Source of the DNA: Sipunculus nudus
Lineage: Eukaryota > Annelida > Sipuncula > Golfingiida > Sipunculidae
Reading direction: 5' to 3'
Assembly (NCBI GenBank): GCA_026874595.1
Contig: CM049313.1
Location: 74,640,659 to 74,704,658 of the forward strand
Length of the DNA stretch: 64,000 bases
Shown: positions 1 through 12,000 of the stretch, one piece after another
Position numbering within the stretch: the first letter of the stretch is position 1
Layout of the letters: every line of letters starts with the position of its first letter
Position numbers and translations under genes: made by a program
Notes under the pieces: generated by a model
Databases searched by the model: none
What the model was told of the DNA's origin: nothing
What the model saw: the letters and a program-made list of their open reading frames with translations, nothing else

Positions 1-1289
1 TCGCATAAAGAATTATGCAAAACGGAGAAAATTATACAAAAAGTTCCTGTATTTAGACACAAGCCTCTGAGTATATAAGTTTTGAGGACTAATTTCTGAC
101 AAAAATTCAATGGTCATAAATGTCCACCTAAATCCATCGACAAGGCGGCGTGCATGTTAGCTTTACCCAATTCTATCGTTTCCTAGGTCCTTAAATGTAC
201 TTTTGACATTTATCATATTTGAAGTTACTACACGTTAATCACACACACACGTGCGCACTCGCAACATATGCATGCTGCCCTGATGATTCTCTCTCTCTCT
301 CTCTTTCTTAGTGCGCGCGAGTGTGTATTCGTTTTGATTTCGTTTTTATTTTATTCTTTTTATTCTAAATTAAATTGCGACTGCTTGAGCCGTAAACAGT
401 CTAAGTTTAAAGGCAGTAACTTATAGTCGCTTAGTAGCCGCATGCAGCCACAAAAGTATATATATATATATATATTTTGTGTTCAGGTTGTATAACAACC
501 ATATCATCAACACCTCTAATGATTCATCTGTTTTCACGGATATATTTATATTGTTCTAAATTCTTCAATTTTTTTATCATTTCTTATTCTTTTAATTTTA
601 TTTATTTTTATTTTGTCGGACGTTCCCAGAAGGCAAGGTTTTAAATATAATCGAAGGATGATGACTCGAGCGGACTTCAGCGACGCGCAACCATGTGCTG
701 CCATCTATACCTTAACCGAGAAACAATTCTGAACAACACACATGTATGTGTATTTGCGAACAGCTGATACTGCGTACGGCAGGGAAAGAATTCAAAATGG
801 ATGTTAAGTGTCAGTGATCAGGTATATTCAATTTTAACTAGACAAATGGAATAAGTCTAGGGGAATTTAAACCTGTCACAAAATGTTAACTTCTCAAAAT
901 TATAACATGTAAATGCAATGCATTTACCAGCAGATCCGATTTTCACTGTGCTGCACCTGGCAGTGCATACTGACGGAAATTTGAGTCTAAAATATTGCTC
1001 TGCCATACAGGTGATGTCACATGTGTGACAAGAAGAAAACTTTGATTCAGAGCTTTTAGCTAATCTTTTATAATATAACTTAGATAACTCCATGACCTCC
1101 AGTAACACATGTACTCCATCCAGTGAAATAACATGAAAAAGGTTGTGACCAACGCTTTAAAAGCTCGACAATGTAATGGAAAACAAAAAGCCTACCATTA
1201 AGCTGATCAGCTAAATATATCTCTATAGTTTTATCCTTCAAATGCCTTCCGATTAATTTTCCTTTGTCAATTGGTTTTCTTAGTTTTCT
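1..1289. other. Gene-poor AT-rich DNA with microsatellites
   Basis: I see no supportable gene here. Simple repeats include a CA tract near 241-250, a CT tract near 291-308 and a TA tract near 457-474. A minus-strand open frame at 857-1108 has no recognisable domain and no splice context that I trust. Confidence 0.6.
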
Positions 1290-4200
1290 CAGTTGGACTA
1301 ACTTTGCTTCGTCAGTTTGACTAACTGTGCTTCGGCAGGTTGACTAACTTGATTCATTAGCTTGACTAACTTCTTCGGCAAGTTGACTTTGATCCGTCAG
1401 CTTGACTAACTTTGCATCGGCAAGTTTACTAACCTGATTCGTATGCTTCACTAACTTTGCTTCGTCATTCTGACTAACTTGATTCATCAGCTTGACTAAC
1501 TTCTTAGGAAAGTTGACTAACCTCAATCGTCAGTTTGACTAACTTTGCTTCGTCATTTTGACTGACTTGATTCGTCAACTTGACTAACTGTGCTTCGGAA
1601 GGTTGACTAACTTGATTCATTAGCTTGACTAACTTCTTCGGCAAGTTGACTTTGATCCGTCAGCTTGACTAACTTTGCATCGGCAAGTTGACTAACTTGT
1701 TTCGTTAGTTTGACTAACTTTCTTCGTCAAGTTGATTAATCTGAATCGTCAGCTTGACTAACTTTGCGTCGTCAAAGTGACTAACCTGATTCCTATGCTT
1801 GACTAAATTTGCTGTCAATTTGACTAACTTGATTCGTCAGCTTGACTAACTTTGCTTCGTCAATTTGACTAACTTGATTCGTCAGTGTGACTAACTTTGC
1901 TTCGTCAAGTTGACTAACTTGATTCGTTAGTTTGACTAACTTTCATTGTCAAGTTGACTAACCTGAATCGCCAGGTTGACTAACTTTGCTTCGTCAAGTT
2001 GACCAACCTGATTCATATGCTTGACTAACTTTGCTTCGTCAATTTGACTAACTTGATTTGTCAGCTTGACTTACTTTGCTTCGTCAATTTGACTAACTTG
2101 ATTCGTCAGCTTGACTAACTTTGCCTCGTCAATTTGACTAACTTGATTCGTTAGTTTGACTTATTTTCTTCGTCAAGTTGACTAACCTGATTCATATGCA
2201 TGACTAACTTTGTTTCGTCAATTTCACTAACTTGATTTGTCAGCTTGACTTACTTTGCTTCGTCAATTTAACTAACTTGATTCGTCAGCTTGACTAACTT
2301 TGCCTCGTCAAGTTGATTAATCTGAATCGTCAGCTTGACTAACTTCGCGTCGACAAGTTGACTAACCTGATTCGTATGCTTAATTTACTTTGCTTCGTCA
2401 TTTTGACTGACTTGATTCGTCAACTTGACTAACTGTGCTTCGGCAAGTTGACTAACTTGATTGATTAGCTTAACTGGCTTCTTCATCAAGTTGACTTTAT
2501 TCCGTCAGCTTGACTAACTTTGCATCGGCAAGTTGACTAACCTTATTCCTATGCTTGACTAACTTTGCTTCGTCATTCTGACTAACTTGATGCATCAGCT
2601 TGACTAACTTCTTAGGCAAGTTGACTAACCTTAATCGTAAGATTGACTAACTTTGCTTCGTCATTTTGACTGACTTGATTCGTCAACTTGACTAACTGTG
2701 CTTCAGCAAGTTGACTAACTTGATTCATCAGCTTGACTAATTTCTTCGGCAAGTTTACTTTGATCCGTCAGCTTGACTAACATTGCTTCGTCATTCTGAC
2801 TAACTTGATTTATCAGCTTGACTTACTTCTTAGGCAAGTTGACTAACCTTAATCGTTAGTTTGACTAACTTTGCTTCGTCATTTTGACTAACCTGATTCG
2901 TATGCTTAATTAAATTTGCTTCGTCAATTTTACTAATTTGATTCGTAAGTTTGACTAACTTCCTTCGTCAAGTTGATCAATCTGAATCATCAGCTTCACT
3001 AACTTTGCGTCGTAAAAGTGACTAATCTGATTCCTTTGCTTGACTAAATTTGCTGTCAATTTGACTAACTTGATTCGTTAGTTTGACTTACTTTGCTTCG
3101 TCAATTTGACCAACTTGATTCGTCAGCTTGACTAACTTTGCTTCGTCAAGTTGACTTACTTGATTCGTTAGTTTGACTAACTTTCTTTGTCAAGTTGACT
3201 AAATTGAATCGTCAGGTTGACAAACTTTGCTTCGTCAAGTTGACTTACCTGATTCATATGCTTTGACTAACTTTGCTTCGTCAATTTGACTAACTTGATT
3301 TGTCAGCTTGACTTACTTTGCTTCGTCAATTTGACTAACTTGATTCCTCAGCTTGACTAACTTTGCCTCGTCAATTTGACTAACTTGATTCGTTAGTTTG
3401 ACTAATTTTCTTCGTCAAGTTGACTAACTTGATTCGTTAGTTTGACTAAATTTCTTCGTCAAGTTGATTAATCTGAATCGTCAGCTTGACTAACTTTGCG
3501 TCGTCAAGTTGACTAACCTGATTCCTATGCTTGACTAACTTTGCTTCGTCAATTTGACTAACTTGATTCGTCAGCTTGGCCAACTTTGCCTCGTCAATTT
3601 GAATAACTTGATTCGTCAGCTTGACTAACTTTGCCTCGTCAAGTTGACTAACTAGATTCGTTAGTTTGACTAATTTTCTTCGTCAAGTTGATTAATCTGA
3701 ATCGTCAGTTTGACTAACTTTGCGTCGTCAAGTTGACTAACCTGATTCGGATGCTTAATTTACTTTGCTTCGTCAATTTGACTAACTTGATTCATTAGTT
3801 TGACTTACTTTCTTCGTCAAGTTGATTAATCTGAATCGTCAGCTTGACTAACTTTGCGTCGTCAAAGTGACTAACCTGATTCCTATGCTTGACTAAATTT
3901 GCTGTCAGTTTGACTAACTTGATTCGTTAGAATAACTTTGCTTCGTCATTTTGACTGACTTGATTCGTCAGCTTGACTAACTTTGCTTCGTCAATTTGAC
4001 TAACTTGATTCATCAGCCTCACTAATTTCTTCGGCAAGTTTACTTTGATCCGTCAGCTTAAATAACATTGCTTCGACATTCTGACTAACTTGATTCATCA
4101 GCTTGACTTACTTCTTAGGCAAGTTGACTAACCTTAATCGTTAGTTTGACTAACTTTGCTTCAGCAAATTGACTAACCTGATTGGTATGCTTAATTAACT

Positions 4201-5660
4201 TTGCTTAGTCAATTTGACTAACTTGATTCGTCAGCTTGACTAACTTTGCCTCGTCAAATGATTAACTAGATTCGTTAGTTTGACTAATTTTCTTCGTCAA
4301 GTTGATTAACCTGAATCGTCAGTTTGACTATCTTTGCGTCGTCAAGTTGACTAACCTGATTCGGATGCTTAATTTACTTTGCTTCGTCAATTTGACTAAC
4401 TTGATTCATTAGTTTGACTAACTTTCTTCGTCAAGTTGATTAATCTGAATCGTCAGCTTGACTAACTTAGCGTCGTCAAAGTGACTAACCTGATTCCTAT
4501 GCTTGACTAAATTTGCTGTCAATTTGACTAACTTGATTCTTTAGAATAACTTTGCTTCGTCAATTTGACTAACTTGATTCGTCAGCTTGACTAACTTTGC
4601 TTCGTCAATTTGACTAACTTGATTCGTCAGTGTGACTAACTTTGCTTCGTCAATTTGACTAACTTGATTCGTCAGTGTGACTAACTTTGCTTCGTCAAGT
4701 TGACTAAATTGATTCGTTAGTTTGACTAACTTTCTTTGTCAAGTTGACTAATCTGAATCGTCAGGTTGACTAACTTTGCTTCGTCAAGTTGACTAACTTG
4801 ATTCACATGCTTGACTTACTTTGCTTCGTCAATTTAACTAACTTGATTCGTCAGCTTGACTAACTTTGCCTCGTCAATTTGACTAGCTTGATTCGTTAGT
4901 TTGACTTATTTTCTTCGTCAAGTTGACTAACTTGATTCGTTAGTTTGACTAATTTTCTTCGTCAAGTTGATTAATCTGATTCGTCAGCTTGACTAACTTT
5001 GCGTCGACAAGTTGACTAACCTGATTCGTATGCTTAATTTACTTTGCTTCGTCATTTTGACTGACTTGATTCGTCAACTTGACTAACTGTGCTTCGGCAA
5101 GTTGACTAACTTGATTCATTAGCTTAACTGACTTCTTCGGCAAGTTGACTTTGATCCATCAGCTTGACTAACTTTGCATCGGCAAGTTGACTAACCTTAT
5201 TCCTATTGACTAACTTGATTCGTTAGTTTGACTTACTTTGCTTCGTCAATTTGACTTACTTGATTCGTCAGTTTGACTAACTTTGCATCGTCAATTTGAC
5301 TAACTTGATTCGTCAGCTTGACCAAATTACTTCTTAGGCAAGTTGACTAACCTTAATCGTTAGTTTGACTAACTTTGCTTCGGCAAATTGACTTACCTGA
5401 TTCGTATGCTTGACTTACTTTGCTTCGTCAATTTGACTAACTTGATTCGTCAGCTTGACTGACTTTGCGCATCAAGTTTACTAACCTGAATCGTCAGTTT
5501 GACTATCTTTGCGTCGTCAAGTTGATTAACTTGATTCGTCAGATTGACTAACTTTGCTTCGTCAGTTTTACTAACTTTGCGTCGTCAATCTGATTAACCT
5601 GATTCATCAGTTTGACGAGCTTTGCTTCGTCAATACGACTTACCTGACTCGTCCGTTTGA
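1290..5660. repeat. Minisatellite, 45-bp unit (23+22 bp halves), about 97 copies
   Basis: A 4.4-kb array is built from two alternating half-units, on the plus strand roughly TTTGCTTCGTCAATTTGACTAAC-like (23 bp) and TTGATTCGTCAGCTTGACTAAC-like (22 bp). Together they give a 45-bp period. Both halves share the core TTGACTAAC. Read on the minus strand, one frame of the consensus is open and gives the 15-residue repeat LVKLTNQVSQIDEAK; the other two frames contain stops. The array is not open over long distances, because some 23-bp halves have lost a base (TTTCTTCGTC or TTTCATTGTC variants) and some halves are missing. A longer-range pattern also recurs near 1338, 1600, 2430, 2700 and 5100, where CTTCGGCAAG and GATCCGTCAG variants come together. 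Confidence 0.95.
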
Positions 5661-5661
5661 C

Positions 5662-5916
5662 TCACCATGCCTGATCAATTAATTTGATCGACTTTGCTTC
5701 GTCAGTTGCCTGGTCAATTTTACTAACTTCCTTTCCAATTTGACGAATTTGCCTCGTCAGTAACAATAGGTTTTCTTCTTCAGTATGACTGGCGTTCTTT
5801 GTCAGTTTAACGTTTCCTGGTGATTTTTTTTTATAATCGGGTAAGTCCACTGGCTTTTGGTGATTTTTGAAGGATGAAATTAGCCATACGATAAGGAAGA
5901 TGCTACTTTTGGTCAT
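5662..5916 (-). CDS. Signal-peptide ORF leading into the 15-residue repeat array (partial or decaying gene)
   Basis: An 84-codon frame starts at an ATG with A at -3. It begins with a short basic N-terminus and a hydrophobic stretch (about residues 5-16, SIFLIVWLISSF) that looks like a signal peptide or signal anchor. From about residue 36 it shows diverged copies of the repeat seen in the neighbouring array (VKLTKN, then IDQATDEAKSIKLIDQA). It stops at TGA (5662-5664), but just before this the sequence reads G|GTGAGT, a good splice donor. After the stop the same frame resumes repeat-like residues for some 30 codons before a half-unit loss breaks it. So this may be exon 1 of a secreted coiled-coil repeat protein, or the remnant of one. 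I do not recognise a family and no function can be assigned. Confidence 0.4.
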   Translation of the reverse strand: MTKSSIFLIVWLISSFKNHQKPVDLPDYKKKSPGNVKLTKNASHTEEENLLLLTRQIRQIGKEVSKIDQATDEAKSIKLIDQAW

Positions 5917-5983
5917 TTTGGTATATGTGGTTTTGTATTCCTTGGCCGATATTTTGGTAGCAGATGCATGTCAGTTGGAACAA

Positions 5984-5990
5984 TTATATA
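5984..5990 (-). promoter_or_regulatory. TATA-like box upstream of the minus-strand repeat ORF
   Basis: The minus strand reads TATATAA 68 bp before the ATG at 5916. This spacing would leave a 5' leader of about 35-40 nt. In AT-rich DNA such a motif is weak evidence on its own. Confidence 0.25.
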
Positions 5991-5992
5991 TC

Positions 5993-6681
5993 TTCGTAAT
6001 TAAAATGCACATTTTAGAATCGGAATATACGTTAATATGTACATAATATGCATGTGAATAAACTATAGGCAACATTTCTCAAACCTTTAAGTGATTTATA
6101 AATTTTATCAGTATTATTTTTCAATGGACCTATATTATGTAGTCCTAACATTACATGCAATTTTCAGTTTGAATAGCATATTTTATCGGTATGAATTATT
6201 GATTTTTTACTGCAACGCAAAATGTGAATAATGATTAAAATAGAACAAAACTTTATACCAAAGAGAAAAGCTTTTATAAACGTTATTTATTTTACATGGA
6301 TTGTACAACTAGCTATAATGACTAACATGAGACACTCGATGGATCGTATGTTGGCGCTCAGTAGTCTTTAGAGGAAACCGGAGAACCCGCAGAAAATCGT
6401 ATTTGTCTTTTAATAGGGTGTTGTACACTAGAGTGGAGCTGTACACAACTCCTAATATTGATTATTACTGGGGGAGGCCCGAGATGCTGTGGGCGTGGCA
6501 CACGAGCCACACTGGAGTTGGAAACCAGTCTATTCCTTAGCAACCTCTAATCAACCAAGGACGCTATCACCATCAGTATCAGGAACATCTATCTGACAGG
6601 TAAGACAAAGGACTCGGCAATGTTATCGCTGTTTATCATAAAATGTACACACAGGTATGGCTGATTGAGTAGACGAGCTAC
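5993..6681. other. Intergenic DNA with a fragment of a dispersed repeat
   Basis: Mostly AT-rich and without a gene. Around 6365-6400 the motif AGAGGAAACCGGAGAACCC appears; a close relative lies at 21975-22005 inside a SINE-like repeat, so this is probably a fragment of the same family. Confidence 0.4.
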
Positions 6682-6873
6682 CGGTAATCAAACCAAAACG
6701 GCCTTCCCCCGCTGGGTTTATTACAGATCCGTCCTTGTGTAGATCATAGGTGAACATTGCAGGGTTACTGAAGGCCCCGTTGTCAGTGTTCAGGTAGACG
6801 CACCGATCGATAGCGCCAACCCTCTGAACATGAGTAGGGAGTAAAGCGGGGTCTGGACGGAAGCCAGTGCAGG
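6682..6873 (-). CDS. Candidate isolated internal exon, unknown product
   Basis: Minus-strand frame of 64 codons between a possible acceptor (CTTATCTTTGTAG, exon starting at 6873) and a possible donor (G|GTAGCT after 6682). Both junctions would be phase 1, a symmetric exon as often seen in shuffled extracellular modules. The translation begins CTGFRPDPALLP, contains VGAIDRCVYLN and MFTYDLHKDGS, and ends near GRFGLIT. It looks like ordinary protein (balanced composition, two Cys), unlike most random frames here. The proline run seen if the frame is extended upstream comes from a poly-G tract (about 6907-6922) and is not part of the call. No partner exon was found, so it may be a relic. Confidence 0.3.
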
Positions 6874-6970
6874 CTACAAAGATAAGTGTGCTGGGTGATT
6901 CATATGGGGGGGGGGGGGGGGGATTGTACATGTGTATGTATGGATGTGCATGTGTGATATCTCTCTTGAT

Positions 6971-7030
6971 TAAGCCGATTAACTCGAAATCTGTGGCAGG
7001 GCTTATTACCTAGTTCGATTTAACCGGCTA
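6971..7030. repeat. Imperfect hairpin-forming inverted repeat
   Basis: AGCCGATTAACTCGAA near 6973-6988 pairs with TTCGATTTAACCGGCT near 7014-7029, 14 of 16 positions, with a loop of about 25 nt. It lies just beyond a poly-G tract. Function unknown. Confidence 0.4.
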
Positions 7031-8217
7031 GCCCTCTTGTAGTGGCAGTATAGTGTGCTTGTGTGTGACTAATTTGAAAGTGTATCGTTCATTTAACAGT
7101 AGAATGTTCATCAGTACCTGGAGAAATCAAGCACCTGCTCGGCCCATATAACATAATGTTCAATGAAACTGATATATTTGTAGTTGGCATTATGCTGGAT
7201 CGGTTCGTGTTAATATGTCATAACCTGCATTTGTATTGATTGTGGTTGTTTTACTATCATCCCACGTAAGGAGGCATGTTTTAGCCTATACAACGCATCA
7301 GTACATACCGTTATCAGGGTGACTGTTCACCGAAATTGACCGAAATTAACTGAAATAAACCTAAACTGGCTATGAAAATTTCATCGTGATTATTAGATGA
7401 GTAAAATTAAAGTTAGGATATAATTTCTTCATTTATTGTTTAATATTCCCGAATTAATTAGAGCATTTTAAAATAGTAAAGATGTAGGCCAAGTTTTTTT
7501 TAAAAGGCCTTTCCGCATTATTACGTAAATAAATTATATTAAACATCCTATAAATAACATATTTATTTAAATTTATAAATATGGTTTAATTCACAAAAAA
7601 AAAAAACAAAGCAGTTACTAGTATATTGCTTGCCTCCGCCGGGAGGGTATGCATTCATCCATTGATCCAGTGTGTTTGTGTTTGTTCACGATATAATTCG
7701 AGTATTTATGAACCGATTCTCATGAGATTTTTAGGGCTTTTCGGGAAAGGGCCAAAGAAGAATCGGTAGCCGTAATGAAACTTTGGAGCCAATTAAATTA
7801 ATTTATAATAGAATACGATAAAAAGTGACTTAATGTATGAGCAAAGAGTCTGAATTATGTCATACGACTCAGGGGTATAAAACCAAGATTCCAGAAAAAT
7901 TGTTTTATTCAGTGTTTAGGCAAAGACCTACACATAATAAATACTCAATGTTTCATTGAAATTATCAAGAAAACAGACCTGCGCTTGAGAATGATGTGCA
8001 TATATCAAAGAATCTATAAATACTGTGAGGATTTCAATAAGTGGAGGGTTGAAAATAAATAAATCTGTAGGCATTGGACATTACAACAGGAATTAACATA
8101 CTGACCAATTAAAACCCTTAATTGTTATAAATCTAATCAGACAAATATTCAAATATAAACAAAATAAAAAATAAAGTGAAATCTCGCTAACAAGACGTCC
8201 TGCGGGACCACAGTCAC
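7031..8217. other. AT-rich intergenic DNA
   Basis: No gene is supported. The stretch holds A/T homopolymers and short unclassified sequence; the minus-strand frame at 8093-8284 overlaps the next minisatellite and has no domain. Confidence 0.5.
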
Positions 8218-8572
8218 CAGCCAATGTGGGTATGTTAAAGGAGTGTTCGTGTGAGCGGGGTTGTCGTCTTAGGAGGGTGGTCATGTTAGCGGGTGGTCAT
8301 GTCAGCGGAGTGGTAATGTTAGCGGGGTGGTTGTATTAGCGAGTGGTCGTGTAAGCGGGATGGTCATGTTAACGGGGTGGTCGTGTTTGCGGATGGTCAT
8401 GACAGCGGGGTGGTCGTGTTAGCGGGACGGTCATGTTAGCGGGGTGGTCATGTTAGCGGGGTGGTCGTGTTAGCGGGTTGGTCATGTAAGCGGGGTGGTC
8501 ATGTTACGGGGTGGTCATGTTAGCGGGGTGGTCGTGTTAGCGGGGTGGTCGTGTAAGCGGGGTGGTCTTTTT
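8218..8572. repeat. 17-bp minisatellite (TGGTCATGTTAGCGGGG unit), about 20 copies
   Basis: Tandem copies of TGGTCATGTTAGCGGGG and variants (TGGTCGTGTTAGCGGGG, GTAAGCGGGG) end about 105 bp before the first coding exon of the chondroitin synthase-like gene. It is G-rich on the plus strand in an otherwise AT-rich region. It lies in a 5' intron or upstream region of that gene. Confidence 0.9.
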
Positions 8573-8676
8573 AACTGTACTTCAGTATTGACTCTTGGTT
8601 ATGCTTTCATTTCCTGTGCATAATATTTTGATTTGAAATCCATAAAATAACATCAGAACTCTTGTTTTCATTACAG

Positions 8677-9011
8677 ATGAACCGAACCAGCGTGGATTTG
8701 CGCTACTCCATGTCTCTTGGAAACTATCCTAGGTACACCAGCACGGGCACACACCGGGGAACACATAATGACAAAAAGCTCACCACCAACTTCATAAGTA
8801 AGATTGACCACGCTTTGGGTCAGTATGGCTTGCTGTTCATTCCCCTTGCACTGGGATGTGTGTTGGGCCTGGCAATTTCTTCGGTTGTACTGTTACAGCC
8901 AGGTAACAGCTTGCACTCCTTGGCAGAGCAGCTGCACCCTGTGACACAGGACTGGCCACCTGCCCCAGCCAGGCAGGTGGATGAAGAGGTGGAGACACCT
9001 GATGACAGCAG
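8677..9011 (+). CDS. CHSY1-like: CHSY-like exon 1 (first coding): tail, membrane anchor, stem
   Basis: The ATG lies directly after a good acceptor (TTTTCATTACAG), so a 5' untranslated exon probably lies upstream and was not located. The exon encodes residues 1-111, with the hydrophobic anchor GLLFIPLALGCVLGLAIS at about 51-68. The donor is CAGCAG|GTGGGT, phase 2. Confidence 0.8.
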
Positions 9012-12000
9012 GTGGGTTATTTGTTTCTTTCTGGAATGCTCCAAACCATATTTTCAACGATATTTCTCTTGCCAGTTGGTGGCGTTTTGTTATGAAAATG
9101 AACATCGACTTATGATAAAAATATGTTACTATTTAGTATCTGTCAGGTTTTTTATATACCTGCTCGGTTAATGTAGAAATAATAATGAAACTAAGACATG
9201 GAAGATCTCAGACTAGCTGTTCTTGATACAGGGCAAATATGGAGATATCACTAACACTGACACTCGAAGGTGTGGAGGTATTAAATGGCAGCCTTCCCGA
9301 AATTACTGCAAGCAAACAACTAGCGCCCTTAGTGTCCGGCCTGTCTGGCCCATTCATTCAACTTGAAGACTGCTGCGTGAGCACGGAACATAATGTTTTT
9401 CTTTGCTCTTCATAATGCCGTTTATTATTTATTATATTTATTGTGTTGTGCTGAATATTATTGCATGAACACGAAAAAGCATGAGAAACTGCTGAATTCG
9501 GCTCAGTTTGCATTAGAAATTGATCTTGATCCCTGAACTGATAGGGAAAGTTTCACCGGAACTTTCATTCATAGATAACCATAAAAAATTGCGAGTATCC
9601 ATGATTTTTTTTCATGCTTTCTGGTTCGAAACAATTATAACCTCTTATTTATTCAATAATCACATTGATTAAATAGAGTTCATAGCGGAAATAGGATTTC
9701 TTAAAATGAGAATAGTCAGTTTCGTCCTTGCTGAAGAGTGTCTGGATGAATCACGCTTGCGTGCACGCTGTCGTTCCATGCATTTCCCACATTGTCATTA
9801 TATTTTTCTGTTTTTATGTTTTATTATGTTTCTTACAGAAAACCCGAGATTTTGCAGTTTGTCTTCAGTATCAATAATAGTCCCAAGGTTCCAGTTTCCT
9901 GATTATGTTCCAGATCATCACTAGCTGAGGACTCAGACACCAGCTTCCTTTACGTGGGAGTGATGACAGCGGAGAAGTTCCTGACGACACGGGCCCAAGC
10001 TGTGAACAGCACATGGGGTAAACTGGTGGACAGGCTGGAGTTCTTCTCCCAGAATGGACAGTCACAGGAACATAATATGAACATTGTTAATCTCCAAGGT
10101 ATGGTATAAGTTTTTACTTATAAAAATTGCGCTACTGTGACCTAATACTGAATATTCAGAACATCTTCACAAATATTAGAGGTCAGTGTTCGTTTAGGAA
10201 ATATTCTTCCTTATCTTTTATTTTTATAATAACTTCCTGACCAAGACTTGGAAATGCCAATTTAGGTCTTGAAGTTTCAGAAGTGATGGCAAATTTGTCC
10301 TAATAGTCGGTAATTTACCATATATTCCGATAAATCTTGTGAAAGTTGACATTGTTTTATGAAGCGTCTATCACATGACATCATTCAGAAACTAAGCCAG
10401 TGTATCCAGCGGGTGATTTCGCCAGGGTATTGAATGCAGCACTACAACTGTTATACTGGTCTTCGAGTGTGAAATTATATGAAAGGTGTGATAAAAAATG
10501 TAGAAACGGTTATGCGATGGACATTAGTGACATTCATTTACATATTAGCCAATTTTCATACTCTCAGGTCTGTGATAGCTTAGCTTTTACAGGCCTCGTT
10601 TCAGCGAGCCGTTCTGGCGTCTATTTCACGAATAATGAACAAGGCAATTAAATAAATTAAATGATTCACGCGGAGCACGAGTGAGGAGCACGTCTGGTGC
10701 TAGTTCAAGACCAAATGTTAAGCACTGCTAGAAGGGCATCGATAATTTGACCGATCGAATAAAGCCATATAAATCTTTCCCGTTTATGGTGCGCAGGTGT
10801 TCTTGTTAAGACGGCGTGTAAAAAGTGTACTTTTTACATTTTGTTCGTTGGATTTTACTAGCAGTTTTGCTTTCCCCTAGGAACACTTGCAAGCGTATTC
10901 TTTATAAAATGGACGTCATATTGGCTCGCTGAATCAAGGTCTGTGAAAGCGTAGCTATACGAAACAGTACGTTAATAACAATATGTTAAAAACATATAAG
11001 TATAATGAAATATCGGTGCACCATTGTAGTCAAAAGTATATCTTGTGATCTTGCGTATTATGTTAATATTCATTTTTAGATGTTGATGACAGTGTGTACC
11101 CTCCACAGAAGAAGGTCTTCCACATGCTGAGGTACATGTGTGAACATCATATTGATAACTTCCGGTGGTTCATGAGAGCTGATGATGACGTATACGTCAA
11201 GGTGGATCGTCTCACTGCTCTCCTGGCTACAATGGATCACCACAAAGTGGTTTGTATAGCATGAACAAATGAAGAAGCAAACACAAACACAGGAGATTTT
11301 CTCTTTTTTAGATTATGGACGTATCTTTAGTTTCGAAGCAGTAAACGCTTTGTGTCCGCACTGTAGTTTGCTTTACAAAAGCCTTAAACGAGAATTTGCG
11401 GATATGGTTGCTAATCCAATTTACTCTGTTGAAAAAAGTAATATTTTCGCGGGAACTATTTGGTCGAACGGTAACAAGGCTGGCCTCACGCATACCGGAA
11501 ACGGGTCTGCCTGTGCACACTGGGAACCAGTTCACTGTACTTCGGACTAAAGTAAGCCAGATTATTGTAGACCACCTTCAAGCGGATCACAGTTAACCGA
11601 AGTGATGCGGATTAGTGGCCTGGTGCAGAAAGAGTAAACCGATTCATGATCCGGATTATTTGCTAGTGCGGATACGGCCATTAACTTACTGAACTAAAGA
11701 CTAATTCTGTATTTGTTATTATCGAATTATCTAGTCAAGCTATGTGATTTATTCAATCTTGTATGTGTACCCATATGAATGACAAGAAGAAATCAATGTT
11801 TGCAGATTTACTTGGGACAGCCAGGTTATGGGACTGAAAAAGAGAAACCTACACTTGGTCTAGATGGAGGGAACTTCTGTATGGGAGGACCAGGTGTAAT
11901 CTTCAGCAGACCCGCCTTACGAGGTACACAGATACAGAAACAGACAACAAAAGTGTGTGTGTATGTGTATGTGTGTGAGAGAGGAAACTAAGACATAGTG

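Noticed and set aside
1290-5660. CRISPR-like array of short direct repeats
   Set aside because: Repeats are back to back with no unique spacers, in an intron-bearing animal genome; it is a minisatellite.
6874-6931. Poly-proline PPxY-like N-terminus upstream of the candidate exon
   Set aside because: It derives from a poly-G tract; the candidate exon starts after the acceptor instead.
9706-9924. Open frame overlapping the intron 1 / exon 2 border
   Set aside because: Frame differs from the conserved exon 2 frame and no domain is seen.
11269-11596. Open frames in CHSY intron 3
   Set aside because: No family features, and they lie between two well supported exons.
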